Notes: a model not told the origin generated them from the sequence alone. DNA of 64,000 nucleotides from Microbispora amethystogenes (GCF_016863015.1 NZ_BOOB01000004.1:208136-272135); one strand, 5' to 3'; shown: positions 35,550-44,281, counted from the first letter of the stretch. Made by a program: numbers and translations.

Positions 35550-35903
35550 TCACTCCTCGCGGTTGGCGGTCTCCGGCGAGAACGCGGGCAGGCACACCGC
35601 CACGTACTCGGCGCCGGACGGCCCGGCGCTGTAGCGGATCTTCTCCCCCGGCTCACTCGCGAACGCCTGGCCCGCCTCCACGACGGTCGTCCCGCCCTCG
35701 TGCTCGACGACGACCGATCCCTTGAGGACGAGCGTGTACTCGGCGAACCCGGGGGCCTGCGCGGGCTCGCTCCAGCCCGCGGGCGCCACCATGTGCGCGA
35801 TGGAGACCTGTTCGTCACCGCTGTTGACTCGGCCGACGTACTCGTCGATGACCTTCCCGCCCGGCACTGGCACCCGGGTGGGTCCCTCGATCTTCCTGAC
35901 CAT
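35550..35903 (-). CDS. Small cupin-domain protein
   Basis: A 117-residue single cupin. After PGGKVIDEYVGRV, the barrel strands QVSIAHMVAPAGWSEPAQAPGFAEYTLVLKGSVVVEHEGGTTVVEAGQAF carry the Gly-rich turns of a cupin. The classical metal-binding His pair is absent, and only Glu and Gln side chains are available in motif 1, so metal binding is doubtful. ATG 35903 is the start chosen; longer frames upstream look like noise. Substrate unknown. Confidence 0.75.
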   Translation of the reverse strand: MVRKIEGPTRVPVPGGKVIDEYVGRVNSGDEQVSIAHMVAPAGWSEPAQAPGFAEYTLVLKGSVVVEHEGGTTVVEAGQAFASEPGEKIRYSAGPSGAEYVAVCLPAFSPETANREE

Positions 35904-36057
35904 GCCGACCAGTGTGTCAGTTGATCCGGAGATCATGTCATTCGCGCACGTTCGCACTACGCTTTGTCGGCTGTGGTCGCGAGAGAGGCCCCCGAGCCGG
36001 GAGTGAGGCGTTGAAGCAGACACGACACGGGCCTCGTCGCCGTACGGAGGAGCCGCG

Positions 36058-38289
36058 GTGAGAGATCTGCCGGGCTTCGACGCGTTCGCCGCCGACCACG
36101 TCCGGCCGCTGGCCCGTACGGCCCTGGCGCTGACGGGAGAACCGGAGGCCGCCCGCGCGCTCGTGGTGACCGCGCTCTCCGCCGTGGCGGCCAGATGGGG
36201 CACCGCACGCTGGTCGTTTCCCGCCCAAGCCACACGCAAGGCGCTGTACGCGGCCTACCTGGAGCGCCCGCGACCCGGAGCCACAGCCGGGCGCGGCACG
36301 CACCCGAGCCACACGCCCGGCACGTCGCCCCCGAGCTTGACGCCCGGCACGGACGCGGCGGCCCTCGCGGAGGCACTCACCGCGCTGCCGCCGCGGCGGC
36401 GTGCCCTGGTCGTGGCCTGCTTCCACGACGGGCACACCACCTGGCAGGCGGCCGGCCTGTGCCGCATGGACGCGCGGACGGCCAACACCGAGACCGTGCT
36501 CGCCGTCGCCGAACTGCGCGACCGCCTTCCCGCCTCGTTCGTGGCGGGAACGGCCCCGGAGACCGGAGTAGGGACGGCCTCGGACACCACGGGAGGAACG
36601 GGCCCGGACACCACGGCGAGCACGGGCCCCGAGACCCCGGCGGAGACGGCCCCGGGCTCCGCGATGGGGACGGCCCCGGAACCAGAGCCGGCCGGTCCCC
36701 CGCCCGGCTCGTGGACGTCGCCATCCGGGCTGACAGATCCCGCGCCCAGCTCCTGGGCATCGCCATCCGGGCCGGCCGGTCCCTCGCCCAGCCCCTGGGC
36801 ATCACCATCCGGGCTGACAGATCCCGCGCCCAGCCCCTGGGCATCACCATCCGGGTCAGCCGGTCCCGCGCCTGGCTCGTGGGGGTCGCCGTCGGAGGCG
36901 GGCCGGGCCGCCGGACCGGCGGCCGCCGCGCCCGGCTCGTTCGCCGCCCCAGCGGGCGGCACGCCGCCGTACCATGCCGCACCGTTCTCCACCTCCCCGG
37001 CGATCGCGCCTGTCGCTCCTGCGGGAGGCACGGGCGCGGGCGACCTCGGCGACGGTCCGTGGGAGGCGGCGCTGCGCCGGGAGCTGGCCGCCCTGTCCGC
37101 GGGGATGCCCGCGCTCGACCCGGCCCCGCTCGCCGCGGAGGCGGCGCGGGCCGGCCGGCGGCACCGCACCCGGCGTCGTGCCGTGGTCACGGCCGTGAGC
37201 GTCACGCTCGCCGCCCTGGTCGTCGTCCCCCTCGCCTTGGGTGTGACGAGCCTGGCCGGGCGCGTGGAGCGGGCAGTCGGCGATGGCACCCCCGGAGCCT
37301 CCGGTTCCCCGGACGTGAGCGCCGCGATTCCCGGCACGCTGCGCGCCCCCCTGCCCGCCCCCGTACGCTTCGCCTACCAGGGCTCCTGCACGGACGACGA
37401 CTGGGACGCGTTCGCCGAGAAGTTCGCGAACGGCTGCGACCAGTGGCGGCTGGTCACGACCACGGGCGAGCAGTGGCGTGTTCCGGACGTGGCCCTCGAC
37501 CCCGGCGGCCACTGGAACCCTTCCCTCCTCGCGATCAGCCAGGACGGCAACCACGTGGCCTACTACGGCCAGACGTCGCCCGACTTCATGGTCCTCGACC
37601 GGCGTCGTGCCCGGGCGGAGAGAAGCGGCATGTTCCCGCTCAACGAGGACGCGTCACCGCAGGACTCCCACCTGGTCATCTCGCCCAAAGGGCGATGGAT
37701 GGCCGCCGACTTCGGCGCGGGCGCGCGAGCACCCCTACCGCGGGTGCAGAGCCTCACCGGTTACCGGGTCGCGGTGTTGCCGCGTCGCATGCGGATCCTG
37801 GCGGTCGGGGACGACGGCACGGTGACGGGCACGGCCACGTGGGACACGAACGCGATTCCCGGGCGGCTCGCCACCACCGTCCTGCTGCGGGTGCGGCCGA
37901 ACGGGCGCACGCTGAGCAGTGCGCCGATCGACCCGGCGCTGTTCGAGTCCGGCGTCGCGGTCTCCCCCGACGGACGCGCCGTCGCCGTGGCGGCCGAGCG
38001 CGCCCACCCCGGCGACGACGACCACGGCCAGGTGGTCACCCTCGACTCCGCCACCGGGCGCGTGCTCACCCGGCGCGAGGCGGCCCTCCCCCCGGACGCG
38101 CACGTCACCGTTGTATGCGGCTGGGCGAGCGATCACGAGGTGATCGTCGAGGCGAGGCAGCCCGACGACGAAGACGAGGAGGAGTACTCGGTCCACGCCG
38201 TCGACGTACGCACCGGGGCCGCCCGGCCGATCACGCTGGACCGGGCCGGCGGCGTGCCCGACCTCTGGGTGCCCGGCACGCTGCGCTGA
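36058..38289 (+). CDS. Degenerate ECF sigma-like domain fused to a membrane-anchored extracellular beta-propeller-like domain
   Basis: A 743-residue protein; GTG 36058 has GGAGG 7 bases upstream. Residues 5-75 resemble sigma region 2 (GFDAFAADHVRPLARTALAL). Residues about 100-158 resemble region 4 (LTALPPRRRALVVACFHDGH, then TWQAAGLCRMDARTANTETV). A Pro/Ser/Thr-rich linker (about 160-325) contains a 14-residue tandem repeat. One membrane helix lies near 375-400 (AVVTAVSVTLAALVVVPLAL). The remaining 340 residues look like WD40/PD40-type beta strands outside the cell (for example GNHVAYYGQTSPDFMVLDRR). A membrane-bound sigma-like protein could act as a receptor or be a non-functional sigma relative. 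Role unknown. Confidence 0.75.
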   Translation: MRDLPGFDAFAADHVRPLARTALALTGEPEAARALVVTALSAVAARWGTARWSFPAQATRKALYAAYLERPRPGATAGRGTHPSHTPGTSPPSLTPGTDAAALAEALTALPPRRRALVVACFHDGHTTWQAAGLCRMDARTANTETVLAVAELRDRLPASFVAGTAPETGVGTASDTTGGTGPDTTASTGPETPAETAPGSAMGTAPEPEPAGPPPGSWTSPSGLTDPAPSSWASPSGPAGPSPSPWASPSGLTDPAPSPWASPSGSAGPAPGSWGSPSEAGRAAGPAAAAPGSFAAPAGGTPPYHAAPFSTSPAIAPVAPAGGTGAGDLGDGPWEAALRRELAALSAGMPALDPAPLAAEAARAGRRHRTRRRAVVTAVSVTLAALVVVPLALGVTSLAGRVERAVGDGTPGASGSPDVSAAIPGTLRAPLPAPVRFAYQGSCTDDDWDAFAEKFANGCDQWRLVTTTGEQWRVPDVALDPGGHWNPSLLAISQDGNHVAYYGQTSPDFMVLDRRRARAERSGMFPLNEDASPQDSHLVISPKGRWMAADFGAGARAPLPRVQSLTGYRVAVLPRRMRILAVGDDGTVTGTATWDTNAIPGRLATTVLLRVRPNGRTLSSAPIDPALFESGVAVSPDGRAVAVAAERAHPGDDDHGQVVTLDSATGRVLTRREAALPPDAHVTVVCGWASDHEVIVEARQPDDEDEEEYSVHAVDVRTGAARPITLDRAGGVPDLWVPGTLR
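36721..36888 (+). repeat. Four 42-bp tandem units coding 14-residue Pro/Ser-rich repeats
   Basis: Four adjacent units beginning with CCATCCGG at 36721, 36763, 36805 and 36847 encode variants of SGLTDPAPSPWASP in the linker of the sigma-like fusion protein. Units 1 and 3 are most alike, as if a two-unit block had been duplicated. Confidence 0.85.
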
Positions 38290-38332
38290 ACCGCGTACGG
38301 ACGGCCGCGCACGGCCGCCCGGACGACGGAAA

Positions 38333-38359
38333 GGGGCGCCCCGATGACCGGGACGCCCC
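38333..38359. terminator. Hairpin between the sigma-like fusion and MFS genes
   Basis: GGGGCGCCCCG (38333-38343), ATGAC loop, CGGGACGCCCC (38349-38359), with one mismatch in 11. It is followed by TTT when read on the minus strand and lies between convergent stops. Confidence 0.65.
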
Positions 38360-38388
38360 CTCCGCCGGGCAGGGAACCGCCTGACGGG

Positions 38389-39804
38389 TCAGACGAGTTC
38401 CGGCACCGGTTCCTCCCTGGCCTCGACCGGCCGCCGGACCCGGAGCCCCGTGACGGAGATCGCCAGGCCGGCGAGGGCGAACCCGGCCGAGACCAGGATC
38501 GCGGCACGGAAGTGGGTGATCGGGTCACCGCCGCCCGCCCCCGCGGTCAGGACGGCCGTGACGATCGCCAGCACCACCGCGCCGCCGACCTGCCCGGAGG
38601 TGTTCAGCAGCCCGGAGGCGAGCCCCTGCTCCTCGTCGTCGACCCCGGCGGTCGCCTGGATGTTGAGCGAGGGGAACGACAGCGCGAACGCGACGCCCAG
38701 CAGGACCATGCCGGGCAGCACCGTCGTGAACAGGCCGGGGTGCAGGTCCACCCGCAGGAACACCGCGTAGCCCGCGAGCAGCGCGACCGACCCCACCACG
38801 ATCAGCCGGGCGGTGCCGAAGCGGTCGGCGAGCCTGCCCATCGTGGTCGAGCCGACCGCGACCAGCAGTCCGGCCGGAAGGAACGCCAGCGCGGTCTCCA
38901 GGGCGCTCCAGCCCAGCAGGTTCTGGAAGTACTGCATCGCCACGAACTGGAATCCGACGTACGAGCCGAACAGGATGACCAGCCCGATGTTGGCCCGCAC
39001 CAATGGTGCGGAGCGCAGGATGCCGAGCCGGACGAGCGGGTGCCGCACCCTCCGCTCCAGCCGGACGAACAGGCCGACCAGGGCGGCGGACGCCGCGAGC
39101 GACAGGACGGTGCGCGCCAGGCTCACCTTGGGCGCCTCCACCACGGCGAAGACCATGAGCAGCATCGCGGCGGTGATGGTGACCGCGCCGAGGATGTCGT
39201 GGCCGCCCTCGCCGCGCTCCTCACCCCGGTCCAGCAGTCGCGCCCCGGCCACCAGCGCGATGATCGCCACCGGCACCGGCATGAGGAAGGTCCAGCGCCA
39301 CCCGATCTCGGTGAGCACGCCGGACAACACCAGCCCGAGCGAGAAGCCGCTGGCGCCGGAGGCGGTGAAGATGCTCAGCGCCCGGTTGCGGGCGGGCCCC
39401 TCGGCGAAGGTCGTGGTGATGATGGACAACGCGGCCGGAGCGGTGAACGCGGCGCTGATGCCCTTCGCGAACCGGGCCGCGATCAACAGCGTCCCGTCGC
39501 TCATCAGCCCGCCGAGCAGCGAGGCGACGGCGAAGAGGACCAGGGCCGACAGGAACACCCGGCGACGGCCGAGCAGGTCGGCGGTCCGGCCCCCGAGCAG
39601 CAGCAGACCGCCGTAGCCGAGCACGTAACCGCTCACCACCCACTGCAGCGAGGAGGTGGTCATCCCGAGGTCGGCCTGGATGGACGGGAGCGCCACCCCG
39701 ACCATCGACACGTCCAGAGCGTCGAGGAACACGACGGCGCAGAGCACCGTGAGGGCACCCCACAGGCGGGCCCCCCAGCGCTCGTCCTGAGTGGAGGAAG
39801 TCAT
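38389..39804 (-). CDS. MFS drug-efflux transporter (DHA2-like)
   Basis: A 471-residue multi-spanning transporter, ATG 39804. The N-terminal helix has LDALDVSMVGVALPSIQADLG, a signature of the proton-driven DHA2 drug pumps, and RTADLLGRRRVF is the MFS motif A loop between helices 2 and 3. The protein covers about 14 hydrophobic segments. It is divergent from a MarR regulator, and the 104-base gap holds a double operator. This is the usual layout of a drug- or phenol-responsive pump; the substrate is not known. No clear ribosome-binding site is seen. Confidence 0.9.
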   Translation of the reverse strand: MTSSTQDERWGARLWGALTVLCAVVFLDALDVSMVGVALPSIQADLGMTTSSLQWVVSGYVLGYGGLLLLGGRTADLLGRRRVFLSALVLFAVASLLGGLMSDGTLLIAARFAKGISAAFTAPAALSIITTTFAEGPARNRALSIFTASGASGFSLGLVLSGVLTEIGWRWTFLMPVPVAIIALVAGARLLDRGEERGEGGHDILGAVTITAAMLLMVFAVVEAPKVSLARTVLSLAASAALVGLFVRLERRVRHPLVRLGILRSAPLVRANIGLVILFGSYVGFQFVAMQYFQNLLGWSALETALAFLPAGLLVAVGSTTMGRLADRFGTARLIVVGSVALLAGYAVFLRVDLHPGLFTTVLPGMVLLGVAFALSFPSLNIQATAGVDDEEQGLASGLLNTSGQVGGAVVLAIVTAVLTAGAGGGDPITHFRAAILVSAGFALAGLAISVTGLRVRRPVEAREEPVPELV

Positions 39805-39816
39805 GGCACGGAAACT

Positions 39817-39864
39817 TACATGCACGCGCATTCAATGCACAAGCAATTAATGCGATTGCATGTA
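39817..39864. promoter_or_regulatory. Double MarR operator between MFS and marR
   Basis: Two sites of the form ATGC-N4-GCAT (39820-39831 and 39850-39861), with centres 30 bases apart, sit within 16-base arms TACATGCA..GCATT / AATGC..TGCATGTA that form an imperfect larger palindrome (14 of 16 match). The right site covers the marR -35. The left one covers the likely pump promoter. Confidence 0.75.
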
Positions 39865-39884
39865 GTTGGCGCGGATGGTATGGT
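39856..39884 (+). promoter_or_regulatory. marR promoter
   Basis: -35 TTGCAT (39856-39861), 17-base spacer, -10 TATGGT (39879-39884), about 25 bases before the marR ATG. The -35 lies inside the second operator, so autoregulation is expected. Confidence 0.65.
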
Positions 39885-39908
39885 CACGCGCAGAAAGGCG
39901 GCACTCGT

Positions 39909-40394
39909 ATGAACGACACCGACACCGATTTCGTGGTCATGGCCTGGCGCGCGCTGCTCGCCCGCCACGCCGAGGTGTCGGGCGTCCTGGAGCGTGAGCT
40001 CAGCGAGAGGCACGGCCTCGGGGTGAGCGAGTTCGAGGTGCTGGAGCGTCTCGCCGAGGCCCGGTCGTCCTGTCAGGAACCGGGCGAGGCCAAGTTCCGC
40101 GTGCAGGGTCTCGCCGACCAGGTCCACCTGAGCCAGAGCGCGCTGTCCCGCCTCATCGCCCGGCTGGAACGCGAGGGACTCGTCGCCCGCGCCCTGTGCG
40201 AGGCGGACCGGCGCGGGGTGTTCGTGCAGCTCACCGAGGAAGGCCGCCGCCGGCACGCGGAGGCGACCCCCACCCACAGAGCCGTCCTGTCCGCGCACCT
40301 GTTCCCCCACCTCGTCGACGCCGGATGCGCGCCCCCGGCCGAGGGCACCGCCCCGGAGAACGCCGCTCCAGGGTCGGTCAGACGGGGCCCGTGA
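39909..40394 (+). CDS. MarR-family transcriptional regulator
   Basis: A 161-residue winged helix-turn-helix protein. A dimerisation helix (residues about 8-45) precedes FEVLERLAEARSS, then the DNA-binding part VQGLADQVHLSQSALSRLIARLEREGLVAR and the wing (EADRRGVFVQLTEEGRR). It should repress the divergent MFS pump and itself by binding the double palindrome between them, and be released by a ligand. The last 17 bases overlap the end of the convergent VOC gene. The C-terminal 25 residues are low-complexity. Confidence 0.92.
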   Translation: MNDTDTDFVVMAWRALLARHAEVSGVLERELSERHGLGVSEFEVLERLAEARSSCQEPGEAKFRVQGLADQVHLSQSALSRLIARLEREGLVARALCEADRRGVFVQLTEEGRRRHAEATPTHRAVLSAHLFPHLVDAGCAPPAEGTAPENAAPGSVRRGP

Positions 40395-41223
40395 GAGCGA
40401 GCGGGACGCCGTCCGGGTCGACGAGCAGCCCGTCCGCCGCGACCCGGGCGCCGGAGGCGACGAGCCTCCCGGCCTCCTTCTCGGGGTCGTCCACGGCGAC
40501 GGCGACGTGCCGGAAGCCGCGGCGGCCGGGGCCGGCTGTCAGGGCGGCCGCCGGGTCGGCCGTCCACGGACTCGGCGTCGTGGCCGCGGTGAACGTGAAC
40601 ACCTCCAGCACGGCCGGCCCGGCCAGCAGGTAGGTGATCAGGAAGCCCCGGGGGTCCTCGTCCTGCGTGATCTGGCCGATCACCTCGTATCCGAGCGTGT
40701 CGCGGTAGAAGGCGAGCGCGGCGTCGAGCCCGCCCGACGTGACCGCCACGTGGTCGAAGACCGGCGGCGCCGTACGCGGCCTGCTCAGGGTGGCGAGCCG
40801 TTCGCGTTCGGCCAGTTCGGGCGAGGCGACGCGGTGATACCGCAGGTAGTTGTCGGTGATCTCCAGGTGCGTGCCGTCCGGGTCCTGGAAGAACGCGATC
40901 CGCACGCCACCGACCGCGTCGAGCGGCGGGAGCGTGAAGGGCACCCCGGCGTCGCGTACGCGCTCGGCCCGCAGGTCGACGTCGCCGACCTTGAAACCGA
41001 TGTGCCGGATGCCGCGCTGGAGGTCGTCGTTCACCCAGCCGCCGAGGTCGCCGTCGCCCGTCTCGACGAGCTTGAGCAGCACCGGACCCGCCGTCAGCCA
41101 GGCCACCCCCGCTCCTCCGGCGGGGCCTTCCACCTCGGCGAGGTCCAGCAGGCTCCGGTAGAAGTCGAGCGAACGGGCCAGATCGGCGACGCCGATCTCG
41201 ACATGCCGGATGTCTCTGGACAC
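40378..41223 (-). CDS. Two-domain VOC family protein (glyoxalase/extradiol dioxygenase-like)
   Basis: A 281-residue protein with two vicinal-oxygen-chelate modules: residues 1-125 (DIRHVEIGVADLARSLDFYRSLL ... DPDGTHLEITDN) and 145-281 (VFDHVAVTSGGLDAALAFYRDTLGYE ... DPDGVPLAL). Conserved metal His and Glu positions appear in the first module. The second ends in Leu rather than Glu, so it may not bind metal. GTG 41223 follows GGAGG at 7 bases. Such proteins cleave rings or detoxify compounds; the neighbouring MarR and MFS genes fit a xenobiotic role, but no substrate can be named. Confidence 0.8.
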   Translation of the reverse strand: MSRDIRHVEIGVADLARSLDFYRSLLDLAEVEGPAGGAGVAWLTAGPVLLKLVETGDGDLGGWVNDDLQRGIRHIGFKVGDVDLRAERVRDAGVPFTLPPLDAVGGVRIAFFQDPDGTHLEITDNYLRYHRVASPELAERERLATLSRPRTAPPVFDHVAVTSGGLDAALAFYRDTLGYEVIGQITQDEDPRGFLITYLLAGPAVLEVFTFTAATTPSPWTADPAAALTAGPGRRGFRHVAVAVDDPEKEAGRLVASGARVAADGLLVDPDGVPLALTGPV

Positions 41224-41272
41224 GTGCCCCCCTCCGTCGCGGCCCGCCCCGGCACCGCCGGTCACGAAGCCC

Positions 41273-42460
41273 TCATGTCTGCGCACAGGAGACTTTCCCA
41301 TATCCCCCCGGACGCAGACCGGGCGCCAGGGCCAGGGTGACCGCCACGGAGAGCGCGGCCATCGCGGCCATGGCGGCCGAGGCCGAGGTGAACTGGGCGA
41401 CGGACCCGGCGAGCGCGGCGCCGACCCCCTGCATGGTCATCGTGCCGGACGACTGCAGCCCCAGCGCCTGCCCGCTCATCTCCTCGGGAGTGACGGACAG
41501 GAGGCGTTCCTGGAGGAGCAGGCCGGCCGCGTATCCGGCCGAGGCGAGCGCCACGGCGGCGACCGCGAGCGGCAGGGCCGGGTGCAGGAGGAAGACCAGG
41601 TACGGCACGGCCAGCAGCAGCCGCAGCGGAGCGCTCAGCCGCTCACGCCACCACTTCGGGACGAACCGCCCCACCAGGGTGTCTCCCGCGAGCATGCCCG
41701 CGGCGGCGGCGGCGAACAGCGTCCCGGCGTGCCGCGGGTCGTAGGCGACGTACAGCGACTCGCAGCCGACGATCAGGCCGTTCGGCACCCACAGGGCCAG
41801 ATACAGGTGACGGCGCGCGGGCGACGACCACAGCCTCCGGTTGGTCCGCCACGTCTCGGCGGGCGAGGGCCGCCCCTGCGCCCGGGGCGGGCGGGCGGCG
41901 AGCCCGAACCGGGCGACGACGGCGGCGACGAGGTCCAGCCCCGCCCCCACGAGCAGGGTGCCGCGCGGGGAGAAGGCGGTCACGAGCACTCCCCCGGCGG
42001 CGAAACCCACGATCTGCTGGACGCCGACCGACATGTTGAGCACCGAACGGCCCAGCAGGTATCCGTCCCTGGGCAGGATCTCGTTGAGCAGCCCGAAGCG
42101 GACGCCGCCGCCGAGGGACGCGGCGAGCCCCATGCCGAGCACGACGGCGAACAGCGCCCACAGCGGCAGGCCGGGCACGGCGAGCACGACCGTGCCGGCG
42201 CAGAACACCAGCGCCAGGCACGTCATCGCGGCGCGCGGGGGCAGCCGGTCGGCCGCCGACATCAGCACCACCGCCCCGAGCACCTGGGAGAAGGAGGCGC
42301 CGAACATGCTCAGCGCCGACAGCAGCGGCGACCGCGTCGTCCCGTACACAAGCGTGCCGAGCGCGAGGCCGCTCACCGTCGACGCCGCCACCTGCGCGGA
42401 CCCGACGGTGAAGAGCGGCGTGAACTCCGGAGTGCGGAACAGTTCCCGGTAGGTACGCAT
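41273..42460 (-). CDS. MFS transporter
   Basis: A 395-residue, 12-helix transporter with the opening RTYRELFRTPEFTPLFTVGSAQVA. The family loop between helices 2 and 3 (MSAADRLPPRAAMTC) is present but lacks the strict motif A Gly. ATG 42460 starts at the conserved opening; a GTG at 42481 is possible, and neither has a good ribosome-binding site. It is divergent from an ArsR-type regulator. Most similar in general form to small-molecule exporters; substrate unknown. Confidence 0.85.
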   Translation of the reverse strand: MRTYRELFRTPEFTPLFTVGSAQVAASTVSGLALGTLVYGTTRSPLLSALSMFGASFSQVLGAVVLMSAADRLPPRAAMTCLALVFCAGTVVLAVPGLPLWALFAVVLGMGLAASLGGGVRFGLLNEILPRDGYLLGRSVLNMSVGVQQIVGFAAGGVLVTAFSPRGTLLVGAGLDLVAAVVARFGLAARPPRAQGRPSPAETWRTNRRLWSSPARRHLYLALWVPNGLIVGCESLYVAYDPRHAGTLFAAAAAGMLAGDTLVGRFVPKWWRERLSAPLRLLLAVPYLVFLLHPALPLAVAAVALASAGYAAGLLLQERLLSVTPEEMSGQALGLQSSGTMTMQGVGAALAGSVAQFTSASAAMAAMAALSVAVTLALAPGLRPGGYGKVSCAQT

Positions 42461-42498
42461 GACGGGAGCGTCGATCACCACCGCGTGCCACCGTTAGT

Positions 42499-42518
42499 GT
42501 TTCGCCGGGAGGCGAAAC
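42499..42518. promoter_or_regulatory. Perfect palindrome overlapping the Shine-Dalgarno site of the ArsR-type gene
   Basis: GTTTCGCC-GGGA-GGCGAAAC (42499-42518) ends directly at the GTG start, and its centre contains the GGGAGG ribosome-binding site. As DNA it could be the regulator's own operator; as RNA it would fold and hide the ribosome-binding site. Confidence 0.65.
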
Positions 42519-43502
42519 GTGGGCTGGTGGCTGGTCGATTCCGACACTCTCGCGGAGAGCCGCTTCGTCGTCTCTCCCCTGGCCGAGGCCACCGCCTGCC
42601 TCTACACCCTGGAGAAGGCGTCGGCGCGGCACCCGGCCGAGCGGGCCTGGCTCGACGCGCATCTGCCCGCCTACCGCGCCCGCCTGGCCGGTGACCCGAT
42701 CACCGCCCTGCTCCTGAAGGCCGCCCGCGGACGCAACTGGACCGCCGACTTCCTCACGCCCGCCCCGGCCGGCGAGGGTGAGGCGGTCTTCGAGGAGGAG
42801 CTGGCCCGGGTCCGGGAGACCCCGCCCGGCGTCGCGCAGGCCGACGTGGAGGTGGCGCTGCGGGGCCCGCTGCCCGCGCCGCTGCGGCGTACGGACCTGG
42901 CCGAACGCGCGGCGGACCTGCTGGAGTGGGTGTGGACGCGGACCGTGCTGCCCGGCTGGCCGCGCCGGCGACGGATCATGGAGGCCGACATCGTCGCCCG
43001 TGTGGGGCAGCTGAGCCAGGGCGGCTGGGCCGCCGCGCTCGACGACATGCGGCCGGGGATGCGCTGGCTCGGCGGCGACCGGTTGCAGATCAACACCTTC
43101 GACTACCCGCCCCGGCGGATCGGCGGGGCCAGGCTCATGTTCGTCCCGGTCACTCCCCGGCAGGCGTGGGCGAGCTGGACGGCGGGCCTGCGCTACGCCC
43201 TGATCTACCCGTGCGCAGGCACCCTGGCCGATCCCGCCCGCGCGCCGGTGCCCGAGGCGCTGGGGCGGCTGCTCGGCCCGGCCCGCGCCCGGGTGCTGAC
43301 CCTGCTCGCCGCGCCGAAGAGCACGACCCACCTCGTGGCGCTCACCGGTCAGCCGCTCGGGTCCGTCGGCCGCCACCTCAAGGTGCTGCTCGACGCCGGT
43401 CTCGTACGGCGCCGCCGCGCCGGGCGGTCCGTCCTCTACTACCGCACGCCCCTCGGCGACGCCCTCGCCGGCCTCGATCCCGAGGCCGGCGGGGATCGGT
43501 AA
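42519..43502 (+). CDS. ArsR-type winged-helix regulator with DUF5937-like N-terminal domain
   Basis: A 327-residue protein; GTG 42519 has GGGAGG 6 bases upstream. Residues 1-230 form a large N-terminal domain (WLVDSDTLAESRFVVSPLAEATACL onwards) of the DUF5937 kind. The C terminus (about 245-320) is an ArsR winged helix: LLAAPKSTTHLVALTGQPLG, then RHLKVLLDAGLVRRRRAGRS and VLYYRTPLGDAL. It is divergent from the MFS gene, with 58 bases between the chosen starts, and is the likely repressor of that pump and of itself. No cysteine metal site is evident, so the ligand is probably not a metal. Confidence 0.85.
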   Translation: MGWWLVDSDTLAESRFVVSPLAEATACLYTLEKASARHPAERAWLDAHLPAYRARLAGDPITALLLKAARGRNWTADFLTPAPAGEGEAVFEEELARVRETPPGVAQADVEVALRGPLPAPLRRTDLAERAADLLEWVWTRTVLPGWPRRRRIMEADIVARVGQLSQGGWAAALDDMRPGMRWLGGDRLQINTFDYPPRRIGGARLMFVPVTPRQAWASWTAGLRYALIYPCAGTLADPARAPVPEALGRLLGPARARVLTLLAAPKSTTHLVALTGQPLGSVGRHLKVLLDAGLVRRRRAGRSVLYYRTPLGDALAGLDPEAGGDR

Positions 43503-43603
43503 AGTGGGAGATCTTCGTATGTTGAACCCGTGAAGCGGCGGACAGCGCGGTCGTCAGCGCCTCGCCCGTGACCGGCCGGGCCGGTCAGGAAGGAGCCCCG
43601 CCC

Positions 43604-44245
43604 ATGTCGTGGCTGCCGATACTCCCCCTGCTCGGCGTCTGGATCCTGGTCGTCGTCGCTCCCGGCCCCGACTTCCTCATCGTGCTCAGGCACTCGGCCG
43701 GCGGGTCGCGGCGCAGCGGCGTGCGCACGGCCGCGGGCGTCGTCACCGGCATCGGGGTGTGGGCGGTCGCCGGTCTGTTCGGCGTCACCGTGCTCGTCCA
43801 GCGGTTCGAGTGGCTCTACACCGCCGCCCGCGTCGCCGGGGCCCTGCTCCTCGTCGCGCTCGGCGTCGCGACCATCCGCGCCACCCGCAAACGGTCGTCC
43901 GGCGAGAATGCGGCCGACGGCGACGAGCCACCGGCCGTCGCCGCGCAGCGTCCGGGCAGGCTGCGCGAGTGGCGGGCCGGGCTGCTGACCAACCTCGCCA
44001 ACCCCAAGGCCCTGGTCTTCTTCGGCGCCCTGTTCGCCAGCCTGCTCCCGCACCACGCGAACCTCGCCATGCGGGCGGTCACGCTCGGCTCGATGCTGGC
44101 CATCGCGTTCGCCTGGTTCGCCGCCGTCGCCTTCCTGGCCGGCAGCCCGTGGATCACCAGGGGCTACCGGCGGCTCGGGAAGAGGCTCGACCTGCTCACC
44201 GGCGGGCTGTTCGTCGGCATGGGCGCGCTGCTCCTCCCCCGCTGA
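43604..44245 (+). CDS. LysE/RhtB-family exporter
   Basis: A 213-residue, roughly six-helix membrane protein; ATG 43604 follows GGAG at 8 bases. Family signatures are VVAPGPDFLIVLRHSAGGSRRSGVRTAAGVVTG near the N terminus and LLTNLANPKALVFFGALF in the middle. The family exports amino acids or related metabolites using the proton gradient. A charged loop near residues 95-120 separates the two halves. It follows the ArsR-type gene after about 100 bases; substrate unknown. Confidence 0.88.
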   Translation: MSWLPILPLLGVWILVVVAPGPDFLIVLRHSAGGSRRSGVRTAAGVVTGIGVWAVAGLFGVTVLVQRFEWLYTAARVAGALLLVALGVATIRATRKRSSGENAADGDEPPAVAAQRPGRLREWRAGLLTNLANPKALVFFGALFASLLPHHANLAMRAVTLGSMLAIAFAWFAAVAFLAGSPWITRGYRRLGKRLDLLTGGLFVGMGALLLPR

Positions 44246-44281
44246 CCTCCCGCTGACAGGGCCGGAGCGCGCGGGAGGTCA
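44243..44281. terminator. Bidirectional hairpin embedding two convergent stop codons
   Basis: Perfect 11-bp stem, TGACCTCCCGC (44243-44253) and GCGGGAGGTCA (44271-44281), with a 17-base loop. The stem contains the lysE stop (44243-44245) and the deoA stop (44279-44281). Confidence 0.65.
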
